A stretch of 32,939 nucleotides of DNA, taken from NCBI RefSeq assembly GCF_014651875.1, contig NZ_BMXS01000033.1, forward strand, positions 1 to 32,939, read 5' to 3'. A model generated the notes under the pieces. It was given only the letters and a program-made list of their open reading frames with translations. It was not told the origin of the DNA and ran no database searches. Source of the DNA: Litchfieldella qijiaojingensis. GTDB lineage: Bacteria > Pseudomonadota > Gammaproteobacteria > Pseudomonadales > Halomonadaceae. How positions within the stretch are numbered: position 1 is the first letter of the stretch; the number at the start of each line of letters is the position of its first letter. The translations under genes were made by a program, and so were the position numbers. Shown piece after piece: positions 1 through 11,481 of this stretch.

Positions 1-2
1 GC

Positions 3-1073
3 TGCCCGCTGCAGTGCAGCTACTGCTCCAACCCGCTCGACTTCGCCGCCTACCGCGACGAGCTCAGCACCGCCGAGTGGGTCGACACCCTGCGCCAGGC
101 CCGCGCCCTGGGCGCGGTGCAGCTCGGTTTCTCCGGCGGCGAGCCGCTGGTGCGCCAGGACCTTGAGGAGCTGGTCGCCGAGGCGCGGCGGCTGGGCTTC
201 TACACCAACCTGATCACCTCGGCGCTGGGCCTCGACGCGGCGCGCCTCCAGGCCCTGCGCGACGCCGGCCTCGACCATATCCAGATCAGCCTGCAGGCCG
301 GCGACGCCGAGCTCGCCGCGGCGGTGGCCGGCTCGCCCAAGGCGCACGCCAAGAAACTCGCCATGGCCCGCGCGGTCAAGGCCGCCGGCTACCCGATGGT
401 GCTCAACGTGGTGCTGCACCGTCACAACATCGACGACCTCGACGCCATCCTCGCGCTGTGTGACGACTTGGGCGCCGACGCGGTGGAACTGGCCAACTGC
501 CAGCTCTACGGCTGGGCGCACCTCAACCGCGCCGGGCTGCTGCCGAGCCGTGCCCAGCTCACCGCCGCCGAGGCCACCACCGCGCGCTGGCGCGAGCGGC
601 TCGCCGAACGCGGTCGCGATATGCGCCTGCTGTTCGTGGTGCCCGACTACTACGCCGAGCGGCCCAAGGCGTGCATGGGCGGCTGGGGGGCGCTGTTCAT
701 GACCGTGGCCCCCGACGGCGCGGTGCTGCCGTGTCACAGCGCGCGCATGCTGCCGATGACCTTCCCCAACGTGCGCGAGCAACCGCTCGAGACGATCTGG
801 TACGCCAGCGACGCCTTCAACCGCTTCCGTGGCGAGGCGTGGATGCCGTCACCGTGTCGCGACTGCGACGAGCGCCATCACGACCATGGCGGCTGCCGCT
901 GCCAGGCCTACCTGCTGACCGGCGATCCCGCCGCCACCGACCCGGTGTGCGCGCTGTCGCCCGATCACCACCTGATCGAGGCCGCACGCGAGGAGGCTGC
1001 CCGCGACCGCCGTCGGGTAGACGAATTGACACCACGCAACACGCATGAGTCGCGGGTATTCTGTCGCGCATGA
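3..1073 (+). CDS. pqqE: PqqE, PqqA peptide cyclase (radical SAM), 5'-partial
   Basis: Radical SAM/SPASM enzyme that cross-links Glu and Tyr of the PqqA peptide in the first step of PQQ synthesis, in the cytoplasm. The open frame runs in from the window edge. The first visible residues form the CxxxCxxC cluster motif (CPLQCSYC), followed by the PqqE-like stretch SNPLDF and by GFSGGEPL. The C-terminal SPASM region carries the expected cysteines, in [29 protein letters not shown] and DPVC. About 356 residues are visible, so only a short N-terminus is missing. The stop overlaps the next start (ATGA at 1070-1073), indicating a translationally coupled pqq operon whose earlier genes lie upstream of the window. 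Identification is from family motifs and is secure. Confidence 0.96.
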   Translation, partial: CPLQCSYCSNPLDFAAYRDELSTAEWVDTLRQARALGAVQLGFSGGEPLVRQDLEELVAEARRLGFYTNLITSALGLDAARLQALRDAGLDHIQISLQAGDAELAAAVAGSPKAHAKKLAMARAVKAAGYPMVLNVVLHRHNIDDLDAILALCDDLGADAVELANCQLYGWAHLNRAGLLPSRAQLTAAEATTARWRERLAERGRDMRLLFVVPDYYAERPKACMGGWGALFMTVAPDGAVLPCHSARMLPMTFPNVREQPLETIWYASDAFNRFRGEAWMPSPCRDCDERHHDHGGCRCQAYLLTGDPAATDPVCALSPDHHLIEAAREEAARDRRRVDELTPRNTHESRVFCRA

Positions 1074-2887
1074 ATGAGTCGAGAGTTCATCTCAATAGCG
1101 ACGAAGCACTACATCAGGCCGCCAGCCCGGCCGACGGATTGGGCGACCTGCGTGCCGACGAGTCTGGCGTGTTCTGGTTGGCCGCCGATCCCGTCAGCGG
1201 AGCACGCCGACTGTGGCATTGGTGCGATGGCCGAGCCAAGGCCCTGACCCCAAGCGAGATGGACGTGGCCAGCCACGTCAACGGTTACGGTGGCGGCGCG
1301 CACACCCGTCTCGGCGACACGGTGATCTTCGTCGCCGGTGACCATCAGATGCTGTATCGCCAGAAGCTGACAGGGGGTGACGTACAACCCTGGTGGTCAC
1401 AACCCGAGACTCGCTATGGCGGCTTGCTGGCGGACCCTTTGCGCCAACGCGTATTGGCAGTGGAAGAAAAGGGAAACTCACGAGACGCCAGCCAGTGCCT
1501 GGTCGCGCTGAACGACGATGGGCGTTGCGTTCTCGCCGAGGGTGCCGACTTCTACGACGCACCGACGCTGACAGCGGATGGCATGCGACTGGCCTGGGTG
1601 GAATGGAACCTGCCACATATGCCCTGGCAACGCTCGCGGCTGTGCATCGCCGACCTCGGCAGCGATGGCCGAATCGTCCAGCAGCATACCTGGGATGGTG
1701 GTAGCGCGGTGACCCAGCCACGCTTCGCTGCTGACAGCAGCCTGATCGTGATCAGCGACCACCGGGGCTGGTGGCAGCCCTACCGTCTCACCGGTGACAC
1801 GGCCCAGGCCATCGGCGACATCCCCACCGATCACGTTCCCACTCCCTGGCAACTGGGCGAATGCCACCACCTATGGCCGAAAGAAGGTGGCCTGCTGATG
1901 CGCTTCCAAGAGGGAGCCGCCACGCTATGGCAGGTTGATGAGCAAGGCCACGCTCACCGACGACTGTTGCCCGAGGCCAGCCGTATCATCGGGCTGGCCA
2001 TGCACGAACAGTGGTTGTACGCCATCACCCAGGGGCAGAGCCACGCTGCCCGGCTGGTGCGCGTGAACCTCGGCGACGAGCGTCAGGAAACGTTGTTTGC
2101 CCTGCCCACACCCGACGACCCACCATTGCCGACCCTGATTAGCACCCCGGCCTCCGAAACAGAGCGGGTCACGGCCTTCGTCTACTTCCCCGACGTCGCG
2201 GGAGACACTCTCCCGCCCTTGATCATGCGTATCCACGGCGGCCCCACCGCGGCCAGCTACCCGGTATTCGACCCCTTGGCCCGCTGGTGGACGCTCCAGG
2301 GGTATGCGGTGGCGGACCTCAACCCACGCGGTAGTGGTAACTGGGGGCGCGCGTTCCGTGAACGCCTTGCAGGCCAATGGGGCCGGCTCGATGTCGACGA
2401 TGCCGTCGCCTTGGCCGACGAATTGGTCGCCCGCCGCCTGGTGGATCCCGAACGCCTGTTCCTGCGAGGCCAGAGTGCCGGTGGCTTCACGGTGCTAAAC
2501 ACCCTGGCGAGCACTCAGCGCTTCCGAGCCGGGGCCAGCCTCTACGGCGTTACCGATGCCGTACGCTTGGCTTCCCAGACCCATCGTTTCGAGTCGGGCT
2601 ATCTCGACTGGCTGCTGGGCGACGAAACTGCCAAGCATGATGCCAGTCCGGTCAATCGTCTCGATACCTTCGTCGCGCCGGTCATCTTCTTCCAGGGAGG
2701 ACGCGACGCCGTGGTACTCCCCGACCAGACGCTGTTCATGGCCGCCGCCTTGCGAGGCCAAGGGGTCAAGGCCGAAGTGGTGCTGTTTCCCGAGGAAGGC
2801 CACGGCATTCGGCACCCGGCCAACCGACGCCGATTGATCGCTCGAGAGCTGGCTTTCTTCGCGGCTCATGGTGGGGACGTGCCATGA
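1070..2887 (+). CDS. S9 family (prolyl oligopeptidase-like) peptidase of the PQQ operon
   Basis: 605-residue serine peptidase. The N-terminal ~340 residues look like a beta-propeller; the C-terminal part is an alpha/beta-hydrolase peptidase domain. The probable catalytic triad is Ser469 in GQSAGG, Asp546 in GGRDAVV and His578 in EEGHGIRH. The oxyanion/strand motif HGGPT (about 389-393) and [10 protein letters not shown] are typical of S9C acylaminoacyl-peptidase relatives. No signal peptide is visible, so it is probably cytoplasmic. It overlaps pqqE by ATGA at its start and pqqF by ATGA at its end (2884-2887), so it is locked into the PQQ operon. Similar S9 peptidases sit in pseudomonad pqq clusters under names such as pqqH or pqqM. 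A role in trimming PqqA or its cross-linked product is inferred from position only. Confidence 0.88.
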   Translation: MNESRVHLNSDEALHQAASPADGLGDLRADESGVFWLAADPVSGARRLWHWCDGRAKALTPSEMDVASHVNGYGGGAHTRLGDTVIFVAGDHQMLYRQKLTGGDVQPWWSQPETRYGGLLADPLRQRVLAVEEKGNSRDASQCLVALNDDGRCVLAEGADFYDAPTLTADGMRLAWVEWNLPHMPWQRSRLCIADLGSDGRIVQQHTWDGGSAVTQPRFAADSSLIVISDHRGWWQPYRLTGDTAQAIGDIPTDHVPTPWQLGECHHLWPKEGGLLMRFQEGAATLWQVDEQGHAHRRLLPEASRIIGLAMHEQWLYAITQGQSHAARLVRVNLGDERQETLFALPTPDDPPLPTLISTPASETERVTAFVYFPDVAGDTLPPLIMRIHGGPTAASYPVFDPLARWWTLQGYAVADLNPRGSGNWGRAFRERLAGQWGRLDVDDAVALADELVARRLVDPERLFLRGQSAGGFTVLNTLASTQRFRAGASLYGVTDAVRLASQTHRFESGYLDWLLGDETAKHDASPVNRLDTFVAPVIFFQGGRDAVVLPDQTLFMAAALRGQGVKAEVVLFPEEGHGIRHPANRRRLIARELAFFAAHGGDVP

Positions 2888-5373
2888 CCACCCACTGTGG
2901 AGTAGCGGGCCTGCCGCCGGGCAGCCACCTGGCCGAGCGCCGGCTCGCCAACGGCTTGCGCGCTCTGGCCATCGAGGTCCCCACGGCCCGCCAGGCACGC
3001 CTGGTCGCCGCGGTTGGAGCGGGCTATCTCGATGAGCCGACAGCCTGGCCCGGCCTGGCTCACCTGCTCGAACATGCGCTATTCCTGGGCTCTGCTCGAC
3101 ACCCACAGCCCGGCGATTTCGCCACTTGGGTCGGCGAGCAAGGTGGGCGCTACAACGCGCATACCGGCGAATACACCACCGATGTACATCTGAACCTGCC
3201 GCCCGACGCAACTGAGGCGGGGCTTGAGCGCTTGGTAGATATCCTGATCCACCCCACCCTGGCTTGCGACGGCATCGCCAGCGAAGTCGACGTGATCGAA
3301 GCTGAATTTCGCGCTCGACTCGCCGATCCGGAGCTGCACCGACAAGCCGCCATGTCGCGACTGTTTCAGCCTTCGCACCCAGCAGCACACTTTCATCATG
3401 GCCATCGTCGCAGCCTCGGCGGTAGCGTCGACAGTAACCCACGAGCGCTGCACGAGGCCCTGACCGGCTTTCATGCCAGCCACTATCGTGCCGAGCGAAT
3501 CAGCCTGGTGCTGCTCGGCCCCCAACCGGCCAACCGGCAACTTGCCCTGTTGACCGCTGCCGGGGATTCGATTCCCGCGGGAGCCGGAGACCTCCCCTGC
3601 CGACCTCCACGCTGGGCGGCAGCGGTGCGGGTACAGTGGCGTCCGCCCAGCGACCTGGCGCCCATACCAATGACGCTGGAGCTGTTGTGGCCGTTGCCCG
3701 AGCCGTTGTCGCCTGCCCAACGTCAGGCTGGCGAGTGTCTGGCCACAGCACTGTGCGATGGCGCGCTGGCCGCTACGCTGCAACACCACGCGGCCATTCT
3801 TGATCTCGATGCCGAGCTGAACGCGGATACCACCACCCCCGTCCTGTCGCTGACACTGAGCCTGTCCCCGGCCGGGCAGCAACAGATCGAAACACTGCTG
3901 ACCACCTGCCAGGCATGGGTCGCCGATCTGGCCAAGAGGCTGCCGACGCCAGTCGCATGCCCCACCGTGCCGCATGATCTCGACACCTGGCCTAGAACCC
4001 TGGCCCAGCGCCTTTCCCTCGGTGAGGCAGCGATTCCTCCCAGCGCGGACGCTGCTCCCGACGCTCTGTCCGACTGGCTGCATGCCGACAAGTGCCGCGT
4101 GCTCGAGCCCTTGCCAGCGTCGAGGAAGGCCTGTGAAACGGCGTCGGAGACGGGCACACTTTTGCGCCTGGTATCTCCTCCTATGACCACCGGGATTTCT
4201 CCGTGGCCTCGCCAACCGCCCCCGACGTTCGAATGCCGCTCCCTGGTGAGCGATACGATGTCCGTCACTCCCGGGCTCGTCGCCACCGATGACGACTTCC
4301 CCCTGTGGTGGGGAGGTGGACCGCCCCTGATCGATGCCTATCTGGGGCTGGCCTGGCCAGCGCCTCCCAGCGAATCGTCCGCTCGGCTGAGGCACTGGCA
4401 TCAGTGCACGCTACCCCTGCGTCAGGCTGCCTTCGCCCAGGGTCTGAACCTGACCTTGGGCAGCGATGGCCGCGGTGACTGGGCATTGAGTTGGGGTGAT
4501 GCCGGACGACTCGAATCCTGTCTTGCCCAGGTGCTGGCTGCCTGGCAACCCCATGTGGAGAAATCGGCTGATGCTTCGGAACAGGGGCTGCTGGCCCAAC
4601 GCCTGCTCGCGCGCCTGGACGACCTGCCACCGCCTGACCTCTACTCGCAACCAACGCTTGTGGCCTGGGCCGGTGGAACGATGAGCGCCAGCGACGCCAT
4701 GGCCAGTTGCCGACGACTGGCCGTCGCTCTTCGCGACCGCCTGCCCAGCCCAGCGACGTCACACTCCCATCACACTTCGCCAGCTTCCGCCGATATCGCA
4801 CACTGGCCCACCCAATGGCTATCTTCCCAGGGCGAAGACCAGGCGGTGATGTTGCAGGTCGATGCTCCCGACGACAGCCCGACGAGCCAGACCTTGTTCC
4901 AGCTCTTGGCACAGTGCCATGACGCCCCCTTCCACTACGAACTTCGCCAACACCGACACCTCGGCTATGTGGCGGCGGTACGCTATCGCGAGGCCAGTGG
5001 CTGGCCACGCCTGGGCTACGTAGTGCAATCGCCCAGTGCCGATATCGCGATACTGCGACAGGCGGTGTGCGAGTTTCTCATCACGCAAGGCACACGCCTG
5101 GCCCATCTGGATGCCACTGTGTTCGAGCGGCGCCGCCAGGCACTGACTGCTACCTGGGGACCACCGGAGACCCCTGAAGACGCCTTGTCGAAAACCTGGC
5201 AGGCCTTGCGACGCGGCAGCGAAAACCTGGCTCCATGGCAAGCTCAAGAAGCATCTCTGGCAGCTTTGACACCCGGCATGCTGGCCTCCCTGGCAGACGC
5301 TCTGGCCGCTGGCCGATTGTCAGGGCAATGGTGGTTCCATACCCCCTCACCTGTGGTGCGGCATTGGCTATAG
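2884..5373 (+). CDS. pqqF: PqqF, M16 family zinc metallopeptidase of PQQ biosynthesis
   Basis: 829-residue pitrilysin-type peptidase thought to cut the PqqE-modified PqqA peptide to release the cross-linked Glu-Tyr. The inverted zinc motif HxxEH is at His60-Leu-Leu-Glu63-His64. A downstream glutamate at about 141 (EAEF) lies 77 residues further on, the spacing seen in pitrilysin. The following GGRYNAHTGEYTTD matches the family's substrate-strand region. Length fits the single-chain PqqF of gammaproteobacteria rather than the shorter PqqF/PqqG pair of methylotrophs. The C-terminal half contains only inactive M16-like repeats, as expected. The start overlaps the stop of the S9 peptidase by ATGA. 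It is the last gene of the operon: a 62-bp gap separates it from the formaldehyde dehydrogenase. Confidence 0.92.
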   Translation: MTTHCGVAGLPPGSHLAERRLANGLRALAIEVPTARQARLVAAVGAGYLDEPTAWPGLAHLLEHALFLGSARHPQPGDFATWVGEQGGRYNAHTGEYTTDVHLNLPPDATEAGLERLVDILIHPTLACDGIASEVDVIEAEFRARLADPELHRQAAMSRLFQPSHPAAHFHHGHRRSLGGSVDSNPRALHEALTGFHASHYRAERISLVLLGPQPANRQLALLTAAGDSIPAGAGDLPCRPPRWAAAVRVQWRPPSDLAPIPMTLELLWPLPEPLSPAQRQAGECLATALCDGALAATLQHHAAILDLDAELNADTTTPVLSLTLSLSPAGQQQIETLLTTCQAWVADLAKRLPTPVACPTVPHDLDTWPRTLAQRLSLGEAAIPPSADAAPDALSDWLHADKCRVLEPLPASRKACETASETGTLLRLVSPPMTTGISPWPRQPPPTFECRSLVSDTMSVTPGLVATDDDFPLWWGGGPPLIDAYLGLAWPAPPSESSARLRHWHQCTLPLRQAAFAQGLNLTLGSDGRGDWALSWGDAGRLESCLAQVLAAWQPHVEKSADASEQGLLAQRLLARLDDLPPPDLYSQPTLVAWAGGTMSASDAMASCRRLAVALRDRLPSPATSHSHHTSPASADIAHWPTQWLSSQGEDQAVMLQVDAPDDSPTSQTLFQLLAQCHDAPFHYELRQHRHLGYVAAVRYREASGWPRLGYVVQSPSADIAILRQAVCEFLITQGTRLAHLDATVFERRRQALTATWGPPETPEDALSKTWQALRRGSENLAPWQAQEASLAALTPGMLASLADALAAGRLSGQWWFHTPSPVVRHWL

Positions 5374-5381
5374 TGAAGTGA

Positions 5382-6545
<1,164 letters not shown>

Positions 6546-6570
6546 GCGCGGGGACAAGGAGAACAAGCCA

Positions 6571-7290
6571 ATGAGCCTGATGGACATGATCCAGCGCTGG
6601 TTCGGCGGGTCGAAACCCACTACCTCAACCACGCGAAGCAGTGCAGCGGAAACGCCGACATCAGCGACGACAACGCAGGAAAAAACCCAGGAAACAACAC
6701 AGGACAAGGCCGGGGAGAAAGCCATGAGCATTAATATCCATCCCGCCGTCGACAATGGCGTGCAACCGGGTAGCGATAGCTTTACCGGTGGCAAGTTGTA
6801 CTGCCACTGCGCCGACAACAAGGTCGAAGTGACCGTCGATGCCCAGTGCGCTCACAACCATGTATGCGGGTGCACCAAGTGTTGGAAACCCGAGGGCGCC
6901 CTGTTCTCGATGGTCGCAGTGGTCCCGCGCGACAAGCTCCAGGTGACTGCTAACGAGGACAAGCTGCAGGTCGTCGACTCCTCTGCCGTCATTCAGCGCC
7001 ATGCCTGCCGCGATTGTGGCGTGCACATGTACGGACGGATCGAGAACACCGACCATCCCTTCCATGGCCTCGACTTCATTCATCCCGAACTCTCCAATGA
7101 CAAGGGCTGGGCAGCGCCGGAGTTCGCGGCGTTCGTCTCCTCGATCATCGAGTCCGGCACCAACCCGGACGAGATGGGCGCGGTACGCGCCAGGCTGAGA
7201 GAGCTCAACCTGGAACCCTACGACTGCCTGTCGCCACCACTGATGGATGCCATCGCCACCCACACCGCCAAGGCCAAGGGGGCGCTCTGA
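6571..7290 (+). CDS. gfa: Gfa, glutathione-dependent formaldehyde-activating enzyme, with N-terminal extension
   Basis: Catalyses or assists condensation of formaldehyde with glutathione, supplying FrmA encoded immediately upstream. Zinc-binding cysteines are visible in YCHCADN, the block [13 protein letters not shown] and [13 protein letters not shown], and the tail ([17 protein letters not shown]) is characteristic of Gfa. From ATG 6571 (AAGGAGAA upstream) the protein is 239 residues. From an in-frame ATG at 6724 (GGGGAGAAAG upstream) it is 188 residues, the usual Gfa length. The first 51 residues are an amphipathic-looking [13 protein letters not shown] followed by a Thr/Gln/Lys-rich low-complexity stretch. 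The outer start is given because it has the better ribosome site; either or both starts may be used. Family assignment is firm, the start is not. Confidence 0.88.
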   Translation: MSLMDMIQRWFGGSKPTTSTTRSSAAETPTSATTTQEKTQETTQDKAGEKAMSINIHPAVDNGVQPGSDSFTGGKLYCHCADNKVEVTVDAQCAHNHVCGCTKCWKPEGALFSMVAVVPRDKLQVTANEDKLQVVDSSAVIQRHACRDCGVHMYGRIENTDHPFHGLDFIHPELSNDKGWAAPEFAAFVSSIIESGTNPDEMGAVRARLRELNLEPYDCLSPPLMDAIATHTAKAKGAL

Positions 7291-7338
7291 CGCAGGCTGA
7301 TCCAAGGTAACGTCACGACCACCCATTGAAGAAAAAGC

Positions 7339-7367
7339 GCCCGGGCTGTCCGCTATACAGCCCGGGC
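7339..7367 (-). terminator. Intrinsic terminator of pobA
   Basis: A perfect 11-bp stem (GCCCGGGCTGT pairing with ACAGCCCGGGC) with a 7-base loop lies 34 bp past the pobA stop. Read on the minus strand it is followed by GCTTTTTCTTC, the T tract of a Rho-independent terminator. The plus-strand side has no T tract, so it would serve the converging gfa gene only weakly. Confidence 0.88.
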
Positions 7368-7401
7368 CAAGGAGGATCAGGGAATCGCTGAAATAAAAGC
7401 C

Positions 7402-8708
<1,307 letters not shown>

Positions 8709-8737
8709 CGCAATCGGCATCTTACGGTGAAACGCTT

Positions 8738-9691
8738 ATGCCTCCGGTTACCCAAGATACCGTTCCGGTCTTCAAGCTTTACGGTGAAACACGCCAATGG
8801 CCGACGCCGGACCTGTTGCATTGTGAATCGATCGCCGAACGCAGCCGCCTTCACGATTGGCACATCAAGCCCCATCGTCATGCCGACCTGGTGCACATCC
8901 TGCATATCGATACCGGTGAGGTGAGCCTCGAGTTGGAAGGCAGCGAGCACCGGCTGCAGGGGCCGGCATTGATCGCGATTCCCGCCATGACCATCCATGG
9001 CTTCCGCTTCTCGCAGGACATCAAGGGACACATCGTGACCCTGGCCAAGCCCTTGGCCCAGCACCTGGCCGAACGACTCGCCCACCAGGGAAGCGTGTTG
9101 ACCCAGCCCGCCTACTACACTCTGTCCAAGGCAGAAGACTCGCGGCGCATCGCCACCCTGGTGGAGCAGATTCATGACGAATATCGCCACCCCGCGTTGG
9201 GGCGCGAACTCACTCTGGACGCGCAGATCCAGGCGTTGGCGGTGCAGCTGGTGAGGCGTGCCGACCCACATCACCACAAGTCAACCAAGGTGAGCCACCG
9301 CGACAAGGGTCGGCTTCACCTCCAGCATTTCCAGGCGCTGATCGAAGCCCAGTACCGCATGCAACCCACCATCGAGTCACTGGCAGCCCAGCTCGGCGTG
9401 ACCAGCGCGCATCTCAACACCCTGTGCCGGCGCCTGGCAGGACGAAGCGCCTTGCAGTTGCTTCACGAGCGGCTATTGCTCGAGGCCAAGCGCGAACTGA
9501 CCTACACCAACATGACCATCAGCCAGGTCGCCGATAACCTGGGCTTTTCGGAACCGGCCTATTTCACGCGCTTCTTCAAACGCCTAACCGGCTTGTCACC
9601 CAAGGCGTTTCGATTGCGGCAGGAAGATGTGACGACCGGCACCCCGAATGACGCCGCCCCCGCGGCAGTCAGATCAAAAACAGCGTGGTGA
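8738..9691 (+). CDS. pobR: AraC/XylS-type activator of pobA (PobR/PobC type)
   Basis: 317-residue regulator. The N-terminal half is a cupin-like sensor domain (VPVFKLYGE, HIKPHRHADLVHIL, IPAMTIHGFRF). The C-terminal ~100 residues hold two helix-turn-helix motifs of the AraC family, including IESLAAQLGVTSAHLNTLCRR and the signature ISQVADNLGFSEPAYFTRFFKRLTG. The N-terminal VPVFKLYGE resembles AraC-type regulators paired with pobA in pseudomonads, which respond to 4-hydroxybenzoate. It is divergent from pobA with a 151-bp shared control region. The ribosome site before ATG 8738 is weak (ACGGTGA). Its 3' end overlaps the converging dctM gene by 23 bp. The symbol follows position and family; PobC is an alternative name. 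Confidence 0.85.
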   Translation: MPPVTQDTVPVFKLYGETRQWPTPDLLHCESIAERSRLHDWHIKPHRHADLVHILHIDTGEVSLELEGSEHRLQGPALIAIPAMTIHGFRFSQDIKGHIVTLAKPLAQHLAERLAHQGSVLTQPAYYTLSKAEDSRRIATLVEQIHDEYRHPALGRELTLDAQIQALAVQLVRRADPHHHKSTKVSHRDKGRLHLQHFQALIEAQYRMQPTIESLAAQLGVTSAHLNTLCRRLAGRSALQLLHERLLLEAKRELTYTNMTISQVADNLGFSEPAYFTRFFKRLTGLSPKAFRLRQEDVTTGTPNDAAPAAVRSKTAW

Positions 9692-10958
9692 GCACCGGGA
9701 ACAGGACCAGCAGCGCCAGGCGCAGGAAGTCAGAGACGATGAACGGCGACACGCCCTTGAAGATCTCACCGAGCCCGACGTGGGGCGCCATTGCCTTGAT
9801 CACGAACACGTTCATACCCACTGGGGGGGTAATCAATCCCAGTTCCACCGTCAGCACCGTGACGATGCCGAACCATATCGGGTCGATGCCCAGCGACTGA
9901 ATGATCGGGAACACCACCGGCACGGTGATCACCAGCATAGCGATGGAGTCCATGAACATGCCCAGCACGAAGTAGAGCAGCAGGAAGCACAGCACCACCA
10001 CGATGGGCGCCAGATCCATGCCGTAGAGCAAGTCGCTGATCGAGAAGGAGATGCGCGACACCGAGATGAAATAGCCCAGGGTCTCGGCCCCCACCAGCAT
10101 GAAGAACACCACGCTGGACAGCGCCAGGGTCTCCTGGACGCTGCGCCACAACCCACGACCACGCATGCCCTTGGCCAGGGCATACAGCAGGGTGGCAAAT
10201 GCCCCGACACTGGCCCCCTCCGTGGGAGTGAAGGCCCCGAAGTAGATTCCCAGGATCATCACCAGGAAGACCGCGAAGAAGGGTACCAGGCCGCTCATCG
10301 ACACCAGCTTTTCCTTCCAGGCGGTCGGCTCGCCGGCCACCGCCAGCGTGGGCTTCAGACGCATCACCACGCTCACCGTCAGCGCGTACATCACCAGCCC
10401 CATCAACCCCGGCACCAGGCCGGCCATGAACATGTCGCCCACCGACTGCTCGGTGAGGATGGCATAGATCAGCAGCGCGATGCTTGGCGGGATCATGATG
10501 CCCAGCGTGCCGCCTGCGGCCAACGCCCCGGTGGCCAGCCCACGGTGATAGCCGTAACGCTCCATCTCCGGCAGCGCGACCCGAGTCATGGTGCTGGCGG
10601 TCGCCAGCGAGGAGCCGGAGATCGCCGAAAAAACACCGCAGGAACCCACCGCGGCGATCGCCAGGCCGCCCTTCCATCCGCCGCAGATCACCCGCGTGGA
10701 ATCGAACAGCTTGCCGGCCATGCCGGAATGCGCCGCCAACACGCCCATCAGGATGAACATCGGCACAGCACTGAAGCTATAGTTGGACAGCACCTCCACC
10801 GGCACCGTCTTGACCTGGGCGATAGCGGCATCCCAGCTGATCACCTGGGCAAACCCCACCACCCCGACGATCAACATGGTCAGTGCCACCGGCACGCGCA
10901 ATACCATCAGCACCAGCAGCAGGCCGAGCCCCACGGCACCGATCATTTCACTCGCCAT
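9669..10958 (-). CDS. dctM: TRAP transporter large permease (DctM family)
   Basis: 429-residue, strongly hydrophobic inner-membrane protein with about 12 predicted membrane segments, the transport subunit of a tripartite ATP-independent periplasmic transporter. Family features include GVLAAHSGMAGKLFDS, SGSSLATASTMTRVALPEM, GTLGIMIPPSIALLIYAILTE broken across loops, TPTEGASVGAF and ITPPVGMNVFVI. ATG 10958 has an excellent ribosome site (AGGAGGTG) lying in the end of dctQ, which it overlaps by 11 bp. It is the last gene of the TRAP operon, and its stop lies inside the converging pobR gene. The substrate cannot be read from the permease; promoter similarity to pobA suggests an aromatic carboxylate. 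Confidence 0.93.
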   Translation of the reverse strand: MASEMIGAVGLGLLLVLMVLRVPVALTMLIVGVVGFAQVISWDAAIAQVKTVPVEVLSNYSFSAVPMFILMGVLAAHSGMAGKLFDSTRVICGGWKGGLAIAAVGSCGVFSAISGSSLATASTMTRVALPEMERYGYHRGLATGALAAGGTLGIMIPPSIALLIYAILTEQSVGDMFMAGLVPGLMGLVMYALTVSVVMRLKPTLAVAGEPTAWKEKLVSMSGLVPFFAVFLVMILGIYFGAFTPTEGASVGAFATLLYALAKGMRGRGLWRSVQETLALSSVVFFMLVGAETLGYFISVSRISFSISDLLYGMDLAPIVVVLCFLLLYFVLGMFMDSIAMLVITVPVVFPIIQSLGIDPIWFGIVTVLTVELGLITPPVGMNVFVIKAMAPHVGLGEIFKGVSPFIVSDFLRLALLVLFPVLTTLFLI

Positions 10959-11475
10959 GGGACACCTCCTGATCGATGCCGAAGACGGCGCTCAACAGCA
11001 CGTGAATCAGGCTGCGAATCCCAAGCAACAGACTCAGTATTGCGGCCACGTAATAGATGGGGCTCATCGGCAAACGCAGATCCTGGGTAACCTCGCCATG
11101 GCGGGCGGCCCCCTCCGCGGAGCCGAGCAAGCCGATGAACAGGATGAGGCCCAGCGCCGCAAAGCCGAGTAGGTAGACGCCATGCAAGCGCGCCTTGAGA
11201 TTGCCGGAGAGGCCATGAGAAAACGCTTCGACCACCACCTGGCTCTTCTCCACATTGGCGGCCATGGCCGACAGCAGGGAGAAAAGCATCAGGTAGCTGA
11301 CTAGCTCGACACTGCCGGTAACACGCAGCGCAATAGCCCCCTCTGTCACGCGATAGAGATAGCGCGTCCCCACATCGGCGATGGTCACTGCCAGCAACGC
11401 CACAAGGGCGATGCCGGCGATGACACGACACAGCAAGGCCAGCCAATGGCTGGCCTGTTCCAGTCGATACTGCAT
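10948..11475 (-). CDS. dctQ: TRAP transporter small permease (DctQ family)
   Basis: 175-residue protein with four predicted membrane helices, near the N-terminus (WLALLCRVIAGIALVALLAVT), around 45-70, 85-110 and 120-145. This is the usual topology of the small TRAP membrane subunit. It contains the loosely conserved RY/E region (VGTRYLYRVT) and a SQVVVEAFSHGL loop typical of DctQ. It starts 6 bp after the binding-protein gene and overlaps dctM by 11 bp, so all three subunits are made from one transcript. Sequence conservation in this family is low, so the call rests on topology, size and neighbours. Confidence 0.9.
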   Translation of the reverse strand: MQYRLEQASHWLALLCRVIAGIALVALLAVTIADVGTRYLYRVTEGAIALRVTGSVELVSYLMLFSLLSAMAANVEKSQVVVEAFSHGLSGNLKARLHGVYLLGFAALGLILFIGLLGSAEGAARHGEVTQDLRLPMSPIYYVAAILSLLLGIRSLIHVLLSAVFGIDQEVSHGE

Positions 11476-11481
11476 GGTCGC

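Noticed and set aside
3079-4401. 440-codon minus-strand open frame opposite pqqF
   Set aside because: Arg/Gly/Gln-rich antisense translation without domains; pqqF carries the HxxEH motif on the other strand.
9648-11090. 480-codon plus-strand open frame opposite the TRAP permease genes
   Set aside because: Composition is dominated by His, Gln, Arg and Asp as expected for the antisense of a hydrophobic GC-rich gene; no ribosome site or recognisable domain. The minus-strand dctM/dctQ genes are clear.
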